A stretch of DNA of 64,000 nucleotides, from assembly GCA_039978075.1 (NCBI GenBank), contig JBDWCA010000015.1, positions 62,001 to 126,000 on the forward strand, in the 5' to 3' direction. Every line of letters begins with the position of its first letter. Positions within the stretch are counted from its first letter, which is position 1. The DNA is from Anderseniella sp039978075. Its GTDB lineage: Bacteria > Pseudomonadota > Alphaproteobacteria > Rhizobiales > Aestuariivirgaceae. The notes beneath the pieces were generated by a model, which did not search any database, was not told where the DNA came from, and was given only the letters and a program-made list of their open reading frames with translations. The position numbers and the translations under genes are program-made. Below are positions 1 through 7,622 of the stretch, in pieces.

Positions 1-1
1 G

Positions 2-259
2 CAATACCTAACGCGCTATTATTTCGGCGTCGGCTTGCAATGGGGGCAAATGCCTGGTTCTCCGGCCTGGATAAACGCACTGCGCCGCAAGGCACTTGGT
101 ATCTTGTGCCATCTTGCTCCGCACCTGCTCGGCAGACGTCATCCCCTGGTCGCAATCGCCCGGGTTCGGGACTGGAACATGGCACGCGGCGCGCTTAACA
201 GTCACACACTGGACAAAGAGGCGCGTATGGTGGACGAATTCGGCAAAACGATCTTTTAG
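2..259 (+). CDS. 3' end of an unidentified protein (partial)
   Basis: The frame is open from the left edge of the window and gives 85 residues ending ..VDEFGKTIF. It begins QYLTRYYFGVG and is rich in Arg, Leu and aromatic residues. The stop codon overlaps the stop of the converging phosphodiesterase-like gene by 3 bases, the tight packing expected of a real gene end. The RYYFGVGLQWG stretch followed by a basic helical tail recalls C-terminal ends of family 2 glycosyltransferases, but this is only an impression. The start and catalytic part lie outside the window, so function cannot be assigned. Confidence 0.6.
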   Translation, partial: QYLTRYYFGVGLQWGQMPGSPAWINALRRKALGILCHLAPHLLGRRHPLVAIARVRDWNMARGALNSHTLDKEARMVDEFGKTIF

Positions 260-1878
260 TCCAGCAGCGATTTTCCGCTGAACTTTGCCGTACCTGAAAA
301 ACCTGTTGCCAGCTTTGCAAGGGTGGGAGCAACATCCATGGCATTGCGGCTACCTTTGAATCCTGGTTGCAGACCACAATTCATAAGCGCAGCAAAGCCG
401 CACTTGCCGGTATGACCACCGGTTCTCCGGAACGGAAACGGCCCGATCGGTTCCATTTTCGGATGCCTGATGCCGCTGGCGCTGCTGGCCCAGGATATCC
501 GCACATCACACTCCGTTGGACCTGCCTCGAACGGTCGATCAGCGACCGGACGGGAGACACCGGCAACCACCTTGTGACCTGTTTTCAAGTCACGCATCTC
601 ATTCAATTCGGTTTCAATTCGATCAAGTTCCCGTTCATAGTCATGGCCCTCAACAACACCCTCTGCTTCGCGGCCGGATAAATTAACCCGGATCTGTCCG
701 TCGTAAAACGACGGCAATGCAAATGCGCGCATCTTTCTCCAGGCTGGCGCATACAATGCACTTGGCATCCAGTCCAAAGACAGATTTGCATCTCGCGCCC
801 GGACGCGAGCCGTCGAAGTCTTGAACAGAGCTTTCAATCGCGCCATCAGGCTTTTGTCGTCCGGTTGCAGAGCCCGGCGCTCCGGCAGCGTCAGGCAATC
901 GTTCACCGCCATGGACCAGTCATCCTGCTTGCGCATGGCAAAGCCGTTGCTGACCTGCCAGTCTGCCCGGGAGGACAGTGCTGTCCGTCCTGTCTCCAGC
1001 CGATACATAAACTCCGGCAGGACCGCCATACTCAGTACATCCGCCGTATTGCTTCCCATGCCATGCATGGCAAATACAACAAGCCGTGCGTCCGGAAATC
1101 TCTGCGCAAGCAGCGACAACATACGATCGGTTTCCACATACAGGCTTTCAATCCCGTGTCGGGCCGGCGCCGCAGACGGCAGACCGTTCAAAGGATGTTG
1201 GCCGTCCCATCCATGCCAGAACGCTTCAATTGACGAGTGCAACTCACTGGTCACGATTATCGCCGTCTCCCAGTCTGGAAACCGCTCTTCGAGCAGCCAG
1301 TTCGCAATCCCGGTTCGCGCCTTCGCTGCCTCAAGCAGGCTATTTGCCATACGTTGCGTGCGTTCTGCACACGGCCATGAAAAACCATAAATGTATGGTT
1401 TTGCGGGATAGCTTCCAAAGCGGCTTTCAATCTCCTGAAGGAGAGAGGCCGGATTCGATTGAGCAGGCACACCGGGGTCGTGTGCCCCCCAATCGACGAC
1501 CCCGGAGGGACATTGATTGCTGTTATCCAGCGTATGATATGGTGTGTCGAAGACAACGACATTGCCACCCAATTCGTTGGTAAACGGCTTCTGCTCGCTG
1601 GGTGACTGAAACACCTGATAGGTGTGCCGGTTGAAGGTAACAGCACTCCATCGCTTGTAGTCATCAGGATGCTTTCCGGTAGCAAAATGTTCCCAGGCAA
1701 GACCAGTGTCCCGCGCGTCCCCATGATCAAGATGAAAAGTGGCCGTTTCTTCAAACAATCGCCTGAAAAAGGGAAGTTTCCCAGCATCGGCTAGTGCTTG
1801 CGCCACACTCAACTCGAACCCATCGAGCCCGATCACCAGGTTTCGCTCAACTGACGAATCCAATTCAATTTCCTCCAT
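256..1878 (-). CDS. alkaline phosphatase family (type I phosphodiesterase-like) protein
   Basis: About 540 residues. The N-terminus VIGLDGFELS supplies the metal-binding Asp of the type I phosphodiesterase/nucleotide pyrophosphatase branch of the alkaline phosphatase superfamily. TGLAWEHFATGKHP follows at about residue 65, where the family has its Thr/Ser nucleophile and the xTGxxP turn. VFAMHGMGSN near residue 275 resembles the later metal-binding Asp/His segment. Such enzymes hydrolyse phosphodiesters or sulfate/phosphate esters through two metal ions; the substrate is unknown. No signal peptide is visible, so it is probably cytoplasmic. I chose the ATG giving MEEIELDSS, with GAGG just upstream; a TTG six codons earlier is possible. 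The gene stands alone and converges on the partial gene to its left. Confidence 0.7.
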   Translation of the reverse strand: MEEIELDSSVERNLVIGLDGFELSVAQALADAGKLPFFRRLFEETATFHLDHGDARDTGLAWEHFATGKHPDDYKRWSAVTFNRHTYQVFQSPSEQKPFTNELGGNVVVFDTPYHTLDNSNQCPSGVVDWGAHDPGVPAQSNPASLLQEIESRFGSYPAKPYIYGFSWPCAERTQRMANSLLEAAKARTGIANWLLEERFPDWETAIIVTSELHSSIEAFWHGWDGQHPLNGLPSAAPARHGIESLYVETDRMLSLLAQRFPDARLVVFAMHGMGSNTADVLSMAVLPEFMYRLETGRTALSSRADWQVSNGFAMRKQDDWSMAVNDCLTLPERRALQPDDKSLMARLKALFKTSTARVRARDANLSLDWMPSALYAPAWRKMRAFALPSFYDGQIRVNLSGREAEGVVEGHDYERELDRIETELNEMRDLKTGHKVVAGVSRPVADRPFEAGPTECDVRISWASSASGIRHPKMEPIGPFPFRRTGGHTGKCGFAALMNCGLQPGFKGSRNAMDVAPTLAKLATGFSGTAKFSGKSLLD

Positions 1879-1974
1879 GCGCCTCAGCGCCGACAAGACC
1901 TATCGATTATCTTCAAGAGTTATTGCGTCCGGTTCCCCCACGTTCGCGGTCCATGACAGTGCTACATGCTCGAT

Positions 1975-2042
1975 CATTTTAGCACTATGGAAACGAACAG
2001 GCTTATGCCTTTTGGTTGTAACAACCAAAAAGCATCCTGATC
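1975..2042 (-). repeat. intergenic palindromic repeat, copy 1
   Basis: This ~68-bp element is read on the minus strand. It opens with GATCAGGATG, continues with the inverted repeat TTTTGGTTG-3 nt-CAACCAAAA and a CCTG that pairs with the opening CAGG, and ends with GTTTCCATAGTGCT. The same order of blocks recurs on the plus strand at 16603-16668 and, more diverged, at 15711-15786. It lies about 40 nt 3' of the stop of the BNR-repeat gene, in that gene's orientation. Rhizobial genomes carry many small palindromic intergenic repeats, and this looks like one such family. Confidence 0.75.
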
Positions 2043-2080
2043 CAGGTAGTTCATAAGGCAAAGCCATTGGCTCCGGTGCT

Positions 2081-3241
2081 TCAATGGTGCTCCAGCAATT
2101 CAACGGAAAGTATTGTGGGCAGATGGCGCACGATCTCTTCCCAGCTGTCGCCCTCATCGAGACTCGAAAAAACCGAACCGGTATTGGTGCCGAAATAAAG
2201 CCCAACCGGATCGCATTCATCTCGCGCCATTGCCTGGCGAAGAACTGTGTAGAAACAGCTTTCCTGCGGCAGCCCGGCACGCAGATCCTGCCACGTATCT
2301 CCCCCATCTCGTGAGCGCCACACAGCGGCCGCAGCATCGGGCGGGAAACGCCCGTCTCCGTCACCGTTCAGCGGCACGGTCCAGATTGTATTGGCGTCTC
2401 GAGGATGAACGCAGATCGGAAAGCCGAACGTGGAAGGAAGTCCGCGGGTGATGTCATCCCAGCTGCGCCCGCCGTCAGCGGATCGCCAGACACCATGATG
2501 GTTTTGCTGGTACAAGAGATCTCCTGGACCCGGCGCCCGCATCATGTTGTGAACGCAGTGTCCGGTTTCTCCGTCACGCGGCGCTGCAGGATGATTGTTC
2601 TGTTCGCAACCTTCAGCATTGGAAAGCCGGTTGCGGCGTTCCCAGGTCTTGCCACCGTCTTCGGTTGCAAAGACGCCTGCCGCGGAAATGCCGATCCAGA
2701 GCTTTTCACCATTGGCCGGATCGGACACGATTGTATGCAGGACAAGGCCCGCCGCACCGGGATCCCAACTGTCAGCGGAAGGGTGTTCGCTCAGCCCGCT
2801 TACCTGTTCCCAGATCTCGCCCCCGTCATGGCTGGCAAGCAGGCTGGCCGGTTTTGTACCGGCATACAACGTGCCGTGGGCAAGTCCGAGCGCCCAAATC
2901 TGGGAAAACTCGTCGGCAAACGGCAATGGCTCATCAGTCCAGTCGATAATCGCAGCAAAGTCGGCGTCATTGGCGGCCCACTCGTCCATCAATCCTTTGG
3001 TCAGCCGTGTAACCTGCCAGGTCTCGCCTCCGTCTGCAGAACGCCAGATGCCGGCACCATGCATATCGCCGCCGCCGCCGGCCCAAAGCGCACCGGTGAC
3101 CGGATCGGCAATTATGTGGTTGATCGGCCATCCGTCGCAAAACGGCCCCTTGACCTGCCAGTCGCCGCGATGGCTGTTACCGGAAATCAGAAATGCACCC
3201 TTGGTGGTGCCGACAAGAATACTGATGGAATTCAGAGCCAT
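2081..3241 (-). CDS. BNR/Asp-box repeat protein (sialidase-like beta-propeller)
   Basis: 386 residues. Six Asp-box motifs (S-x-D-x-G-x-T/S-W type) are visible: RSADGGETW, ASHDGGEIW, ATEDGGKTW, RSADGGRSW, RSRDGGDTW and SSLDEGDSW. They are spaced as expected for blades of a beta-propeller of the sialidase/VPS10/YCF48-like superfamily. These proteins are often labelled exo-alpha-sialidase, but I see no sialidase Arg triad, so a binding or structural role is equally likely. There is no signal peptide (MALNSISILVGTTKGAF starts directly with a beta strand), suggesting a cytoplasmic protein. The start is the first ATG of the frame, with GGAG 11 nt upstream. Repeat copy 1 lies just 3' of it. Confidence 0.8.
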   Translation of the reverse strand: MALNSISILVGTTKGAFLISGNSHRGDWQVKGPFCDGWPINHIIADPVTGALWAGGGGDMHGAGIWRSADGGETWQVTRLTKGLMDEWAANDADFAAIIDWTDEPLPFADEFSQIWALGLAHGTLYAGTKPASLLASHDGGEIWEQVSGLSEHPSADSWDPGAAGLVLHTIVSDPANGEKLWIGISAAGVFATEDGGKTWERRNRLSNAEGCEQNNHPAAPRDGETGHCVHNMMRAPGPGDLLYQQNHHGVWRSADGGRSWDDITRGLPSTFGFPICVHPRDANTIWTVPLNGDGDGRFPPDAAAAVWRSRDGGDTWQDLRAGLPQESCFYTVLRQAMARDECDPVGLYFGTNTGSVFSSLDEGDSWEEIVRHLPTILSVELLEHH

Positions 3242-3312
3242 TGATCAAGCACTCCGGTGAATGCGCATGAACGTCCCGCCCCCAAATTTAGCACATAATT
3301 GCGCAACCTGCC

Positions 3313-4710
3313 TCAGTCTTCCGGCGCGGACATGGCACTGGCAATCAGGTCCAGTATCCGAGGGTCCGCCATCTGGCTTACATTGAAGCGCAGGAATCCG
3401 GCCATGGACTGCGAGACGCTGAACACATTGCCCGGAGCGAGAATGACATTGTCCTGCAATGCGGTGCGCGCAAGCACAGATGCATCGCGACCACCGGGCA
3501 GGCTGCACCACAGATAAAAACCGCCGCGCGGCATTAGCCAGGGCGTAATACCGGCGTCAGCAAGTTTTACCGCTACTTCACGCCTTCCGCGTGCCAGGCG
3601 TGTGCGGGTTGCGTCCATGTGCTTGCGAAAACTGCCGTCGCTCAAAGTGGAAAACACCAGTTCAGCTGCAAACGGGCTTGGTCCGCCGAAGTTTGTTGCC
3701 ACCTGGAGATCGACAAGGGCCTCCACCCAGTCAGGTCGGGCGGCAATGTAACCGCAGCGGATCGAGGCGGAGAGTGTTTTGGAAAAGCTGCCAATCCGGA
3801 TGACACGGTCAAGCCCGTCAAGCGCGGCGAGCCGGGGCGACGGATCTGGTTCAAACTCGGCGAATATGTCGTCTTCAACAATGATCAGGTCATGTTCTGC
3901 AGCCGCGTTGAGCACCCGGTGCGCCGTCTGGGGCGAGATCGTTGCCCCAGTCGGATTGTGAAGCGCAGAGTTGGTTATGTAGAGCCGCGGCTTATGCGCT
4001 GTCACAGCTTCCGTGAACAGGCCCATATCCGGGCCGTCCGGCGTGTAGGGAACACCGACAATCTTTACCTGATGAGCCCGCAACAGTGCCTGAAAATTGA
4101 AGTAGCAAGGGTCATCGACCAGCACCGTATCGCCGGGGCGCAGCAGAAACCGGCAGATCAGGTCGATCGCCTGGGTACCCGAACCGGTCAGCAGTATCTG
4201 GTCTGGCCCGGTGGCGATCCCCTCCCCGGCAAACTGGCGGGCAAGCAGGTGGCGCAGGTTTGCCCCACCACGGGTGCTGCCATAATCCGTCAGGATGGTG
4301 TCATCAGCTCTGGCGAGGCTGCGGATCGCGCGGCGCATTGCGCCATTCGGCATCCAGTCTGCCGGCAACCATCCACACCCCGGCTTGAGCATGTCCGCTC
4401 CGGCGTCGAGAGATTGCCGTGACACCCAGAACGGGTCGATCTCCCGATCAAGCCGGGGTCCGACGTCCGCCAGTGCCAGAGGGGCCACTGTACCCGATAC
4501 AAAAAAGCCGGAACCAGGTCTGGACCGGATGATACCTTGTGCGGCAAGCCGGTCATAAGCCTCCACTACAGTAGATGGCGACACACCATGAGTGGCCGCG
4601 AAACGCCGTATCGAAGGCAATCTTTCTCCGGGTTCCAGAACCCGGCTCGCAATCTTGTTGCGAACCGCTTCCATCACCATCCCGGTGCGGGTTGTTGTGG
4701 CAGTGTTCAT
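3313..4710 (-). CDS. MocR-type GntR/aminotransferase-fold transcriptional regulator
   Basis: 465 residues. Residues ~5-75 form a GntR-type winged helix (SRVLEPGERLPSIRRFAATHGVSPSTVVEAYDRL). The rest is a fold-type I aminotransferase domain with SGTQAID, the Asn segment NSALHNPTGAT, the Asp segment VEDDIFAEF and the PLP-lysine segment RIGSFSKTLSASIRCGY. MocR regulators sense PLP or PLP-amino-acid adducts and often control a divergently transcribed neighbour. The EamA exporter faces it across a 125-bp gap holding a clear inverted repeat. The ATG chosen (MNTATTTRTG) has GGAGAG 7 nt upstream; the GTG five codons earlier overlaps that ribosome-binding site and was rejected. Confidence 0.88.
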   Translation of the reverse strand: MNTATTTRTGMVMEAVRNKIASRVLEPGERLPSIRRFAATHGVSPSTVVEAYDRLAAQGIIRSRPGSGFFVSGTVAPLALADVGPRLDREIDPFWVSRQSLDAGADMLKPGCGWLPADWMPNGAMRRAIRSLARADDTILTDYGSTRGGANLRHLLARQFAGEGIATGPDQILLTGSGTQAIDLICRFLLRPGDTVLVDDPCYFNFQALLRAHQVKIVGVPYTPDGPDMGLFTEAVTAHKPRLYITNSALHNPTGATISPQTAHRVLNAAAEHDLIIVEDDIFAEFEPDPSPRLAALDGLDRVIRIGSFSKTLSASIRCGYIAARPDWVEALVDLQVATNFGGPSPFAAELVFSTLSDGSFRKHMDATRTRLARGRREVAVKLADAGITPWLMPRGGFYLWCSLPGGRDASVLARTALQDNVILAPGNVFSVSQSMAGFLRFNVSQMADPRILDLIASAMSAPED

Positions 4711-4747
4711 CGGTAATCTCTCCACAATTGTATGGTTACTGCACCAG

Positions 4748-4772
4748 TACAGTTTGGCAAAATTGTACTGTA
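4748..4772. promoter_or_regulatory. candidate MocR operator
   Basis: TACAGT and ACTGTA form a perfect 6-bp inverted repeat with 13 bp between the arms, in the gap between the divergent MocR gene and the EamA exporter. A third ACTGT lies a few bases downstream (AACTGTC). MocR regulators usually bind short repeats in this position. The site is inferred from position and symmetry only. Confidence 0.5.
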
Positions 4773-4835
4773 TTGTAACTGTCTCCGCCAGCCGAGTTGC
4801 GATAAGCCTGTTTGACTTGAAACAGGAAAAATTCG

Positions 4836-5696
4836 ATGCAGACCAATACGGCAGGATGGGGCAGCGGACTGCTCGGCGTGATTATCTTCAGTGGCTCTCT
4901 GCCGGCAACCCGCCTGGCGGTGGGCGACTTCTCGCCCCTGTTCCTGACATCAATTCGGGCAGTGATCGCCGCCCTCCTTGGCGTGATCCTGTTGGTATTG
5001 CTAAGGCAATCGCGCCCGCAGCGACAAGATCTCGGTTCACTGGTGATCGTGGCGCTTGGCGTCGTCGTCGGTTTCCCGTTGATGACGGCGCTGGCGCTGC
5101 AGCACATCACCTCAGCTCATTCAATTGTTTTCATCGGGCTGTTGCCGCTTGTCACTGCAATGTTCGGCGTCGTGCGCGGTGGCGAGCGCCCTCACCCGGT
5201 GTTCTGGCTGTTCTCCATCACCGGAAGTGCGTTGGTTGCCGGCTTTGCGCTGTCGCAGAGTGACAATGCATCGCTGAGCGGTGATCTCCTGATGGTGGCG
5301 GCAATCGTCCTGTGTGGTTTGGGTTATGCCGAAGGGGCAACACTGTCGCGCAGGCTCGGCGGCTGGCAGGTCATCTCCTGGGCACTGGTGCTTTCTCTAC
5401 CCGTTATGATGATAGTCGCACTGGCAGTGTGGCCGGTGACCTTGCAAAACATTAGCCTGCCCGCCTGGATCAGCCTCGGTTATGTTTCGGTATTCTCCAT
5501 GCTGGTCGGCTTCGTGTTCTGGTATCGCGGCCTTGCACTGGGCGGCATCGCCGGCGTCGGACAATTGCAGTTGCTGCAGCCCTTTTTCGGCCTGCTGCTT
5601 GCCGGACTGTTGCTGCACGAACCCGTTGCATGGACCATGATTTCCGTAACCGCACTGGTGGCAGCCTGCGTTGCAGGAGCCAAGCGGTTTGCGTGA
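4836..5696 (+). CDS. EamA-family (DMT) transporter
   Basis: 286 residues with about ten hydrophobic helices in two halves, as in EamA/RhaT-type drug/metabolite transporters of the inner membrane. The start region GWGSGLLGVIIFSGSLPATRLAVGDFSP matches the first EamA helix pair. The second repeat begins near VAAIVLCGLGYAEGA. The C-terminal LQLLQPFFGLLLAGLLLHEPV is the typical helix 9-loop-helix 10 signature. These carriers usually export amino acids or small metabolites. AGGAAA precedes the ATG. Divergence from a MocR regulator suggests induction by a PLP-related or amino-acid signal; the substrate cannot be read from sequence. Confidence 0.88.
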   Translation: MQTNTAGWGSGLLGVIIFSGSLPATRLAVGDFSPLFLTSIRAVIAALLGVILLVLLRQSRPQRQDLGSLVIVALGVVVGFPLMTALALQHITSAHSIVFIGLLPLVTAMFGVVRGGERPHPVFWLFSITGSALVAGFALSQSDNASLSGDLLMVAAIVLCGLGYAEGATLSRRLGGWQVISWALVLSLPVMMIVALAVWPVTLQNISLPAWISLGYVSVFSMLVGFVFWYRGLALGGIAGVGQLQLLQPFFGLLLAGLLLHEPVAWTMISVTALVAACVAGAKRFA

Positions 5697-5724
5697 CCGG
5701 CGCAGGCGAAAGAGGCATCCTTGT

Positions 5725-5738
5725 TTGATATAGGTCAA
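5725..5738 (+). promoter_or_regulatory. FNR/FixK-like box
   Basis: TTGAT-ATAG-GTCAA matches the FNR/FixK consensus TTGAT-N4-ATCAA in nine of ten defined positions. Its centre is 5731.5. A start site about 41 nt downstream would fall near 5773, just after a weak -10-like TATCGT at about 5760, the usual activator geometry. The next gene is the DUF465 protein at 5803. Confidence 0.55.
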
Positions 5739-5802
5739 GCGGGATTGGCGGGTAGGAAGCTATCGTGTCTGCAAGCATTCCAACACAAAGGGAGGAATAG
5801 AA

Positions 5803-6042
5803 TTGTCCCACGTTCCGCATGAGCTTGCCGAAGAATTCCCTGACAAGACGGACAGGCTTCACGACCTGAAAACATCGAACGCCCATTTCGCAAAACTCTT
5901 CGACGAGTATCACCTGGTCAATCGCGAGATTCATCGCATCGAGACCAGGGTGGAGGCCGCAACCGACGAGCGCTCTACCGATCTCAGGAAACAGCGCATG
6001 GTTTTAAAGGATGAGATTGCTTCGATGCTCGCGCAGGATTAA
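5803..6042 (+). CDS. YdcH/DUF465-family small protein
   Basis: 79 residues, almost wholly helical: HELAEEFPDKTDRLHDLKTSNAHFAKLFDEYHLVNREIHRIETRVEAATDERSTDLRKQRMVLKDEI. This is the DUF465 pattern (pairs of charged heptads ending in RxxLKDEI). The family is widespread in proteobacteria and has no firmly established biochemical role. The start is a TTG preceded by GGGAGG at 8 nt; no ATG fits. An FNR/FixK-like box lies 65 bp upstream, which suggests control by oxygen limitation. The gene stands alone. Confidence 0.88.
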   Translation: MSHVPHELAEEFPDKTDRLHDLKTSNAHFAKLFDEYHLVNREIHRIETRVEAATDERSTDLRKQRMVLKDEIASMLAQD

Positions 6043-6059
6043 GCGCTGGCTTGGAGTCG

Positions 6060-7025
6060 TCATCTGGCGGATTTCGCGTTGAAGGCGAACGTTGAGAACA
6101 CTTCATCTGAAACAAACCGCAGGACCATTGCCACCAGTGCTGTTGCCAGTATTGCAAACAAAATCCGTCCGAACAGCACGCTCGTCAGGTCGGCACCAAG
6201 TGCGACAACCACCAATGTATCTTCGATCACACTGTGGGCAAACGACATGAACACGCACGACAGGAATATCTGTCGTGGTCGGATATTGCCTGTTTCCGCT
6301 TCCCGTACAAGCAAACCGCCTCCGTAGAAAATGCCAAGCAGCAAACCGATGGCAACCATCTCGCTTGCTTCTTCATGAATGCCTGCATATCGAAAAACCG
6401 GCGAAATGGCTCTCTTCAGCACATCCATCAATCCTGACCATTTCAGGACATCCATCAGCCACGCCAGCGCCACCAGAATGACAAGCATCCACAACAGTGT
6501 TTTTGACGTGGCGATGATGAACCCTGACCAGCCCGCAACCTCGGTGACGGGAATCCAGGCTGGGTTGATCGGATCATCGAAAATACCTGACAAACTGAAT
6601 ATCTGATGCAGGATCATCGCATAGATCATGCCGCCGGCCAGACGCAGCAATGTTGTGACAATGAAGCCCGGACCAGCCTTTTGAATGATGCGCTGCTCAA
6701 TTGGCAGAGCATGGGCAAACAATAACAATGCAGAAAAAACCGTCATGTCAGCGATGCTGAATTGAGACACCGGAACCAGTGTGAAAACAACGACAACAGC
6801 CCCCCAGACACCGATCAACATACCCGTCAGCCAGGCAAATGCCAGTTCCGGTGGCAGACCGTAAACGCCCATGACTGGCTCCAGCGAGGGTGCTATCGCG
6901 TCTACCACTCCAGCCTCGACAAGAAACTGGGTGGCGAAGGCGACGGGCACAATGATACGCACCAACTCCCAGTAGACGTTCAGGGTTTCCAACGTCTTCT
7001 TCAGCAGCATTGTTTTCAGTTTCAT
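6060..7025 (-). CDS. nucleoside-recognition (gate) domain membrane protein
   Basis: 321 residues with about eight hydrophobic segments and two gate-like halves. The first is ELVRIIVPVAFATQFLVEAGVVDAIAPSLEPVMGVYGLPPELAFAWLTG; the second is SGLMDVLKRAISPVFRYAGIHEEASEMVAIGLLLG. The xPxxxPxMxxxGLP-type loop is the hallmark of gate (Nucleos_tra2-like/spore maturation SpmA-like) domains. An acidic loop contains GGGLLVREAETGNI. The substrate is unknown. The ATG chosen (MKLKTMLL) has GGAGAG 8 nt upstream; the GTG three codons earlier abuts that site. It is divergent from an Lrp/AsnC regulator that probably controls it. Confidence 0.78.
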   Translation of the reverse strand: MKLKTMLLKKTLETLNVYWELVRIIVPVAFATQFLVEAGVVDAIAPSLEPVMGVYGLPPELAFAWLTGMLIGVWGAVVVVFTLVPVSQFSIADMTVFSALLLFAHALPIEQRIIQKAGPGFIVTTLLRLAGGMIYAMILHQIFSLSGIFDDPINPAWIPVTEVAGWSGFIIATSKTLLWMLVILVALAWLMDVLKWSGLMDVLKRAISPVFRYAGIHEEASEMVAIGLLLGIFYGGGLLVREAETGNIRPRQIFLSCVFMSFAHSVIEDTLVVVALGADLTSVLFGRILFAILATALVAMVLRFVSDEVFSTFAFNAKSAR

Positions 7026-7089
7026 CACAAACACTCTCCGTTCTCAGGAGGGTGGTAGCGCGATGCCGGCGGCAGTTGTGGTCAAAATG

Positions 7090-7114
7090 TGCAATTCGAT
7101 GCAATAATATTGCA
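7090..7114. promoter_or_regulatory. candidate Lrp/AsnC-type operator
   Basis: TGCAATA-A-TATTGCA (7100-7114) is a perfect 7-bp inverted repeat with a 1-bp centre. Another TGCA lies at 7090, so three TGCA steps are spaced 10 and 11 bp apart, one helical turn each. This suits a multimeric Lrp-type protein. The site lies between the gate-domain gene and the Lrp gene, 33 bp before the latter's start. Confidence 0.55.
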
Positions 7115-7146
7115 TAACGCCATTAGAGTTTACTGGAGCGCTTCAG

Positions 7147-7599
7147 ATGGATGGAATTGACAAAAAACTGTTGAATCTACTGCAAAGGGACGCCTCGCGA
7201 ACCAATGCAAACCTGGCCGATGAAGTCGGGTTGTCGGCTTCAAGCTGCCTGCGTCGCATCCGGCGCCTCAGATCCGCGGGAATCGTCGACCGGATCGTTG
7301 CAATTCTAAATCCCTCCAAAGCCGGAAAAGCGCTGAAAGCTGTTGTCACGGTGGAGTTGAAGGAACACGGCGAACAGCACATGCGGCGCTTCCTTGATCT
7401 TGTCACCAGCGAAGAGGCAGTCTCGCAAGCATACGCAGTCACCGGTGAAATCGATGTCCTGCTGATGATGCGCCTGAAGGATATGGATGAGTTCGACGCT
7501 TTATGCGACAAGCTGTTCCGCGATCGAACAAATGTTGCCCGGTTCTACACGATGATCATCATCAGGACCGCCAAGGAAGAAACTGCCCTTGCCATCTAG
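7147..7599 (+). CDS. Lrp/AsnC-family transcriptional regulator
   Basis: 150 residues. The N-terminal helix-turn-helix is MDGIDKKLLNLLQRDASRTNANLADEVGLSASSCLRRIRRLRSAGIVDRIVAILNP, a textbook AsnC-type DNA-binding domain. It is followed by the alpha/beta RAM effector domain (VVTVELKEHGEQHMRRF ... AYAVTGEIDVLLMMRLKDM). Length and layout are those of ordinary Lrp-family members, which bind amino acids as octamers or dimers. GGAG precedes the ATG at about 9 nt. It is divergent from the gate-domain membrane protein, with a candidate operator between them, so it probably regulates itself and that gene. Confidence 0.93.
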   Translation: MDGIDKKLLNLLQRDASRTNANLADEVGLSASSCLRRIRRLRSAGIVDRIVAILNPSKAGKALKAVVTVELKEHGEQHMRRFLDLVTSEEAVSQAYAVTGEIDVLLMMRLKDMDEFDALCDKLFRDRTNVARFYTMIIIRTAKEETALAI

Positions 7600-7622
7600 C
7601 CCCGCCAGGGACCGCAGGCATA

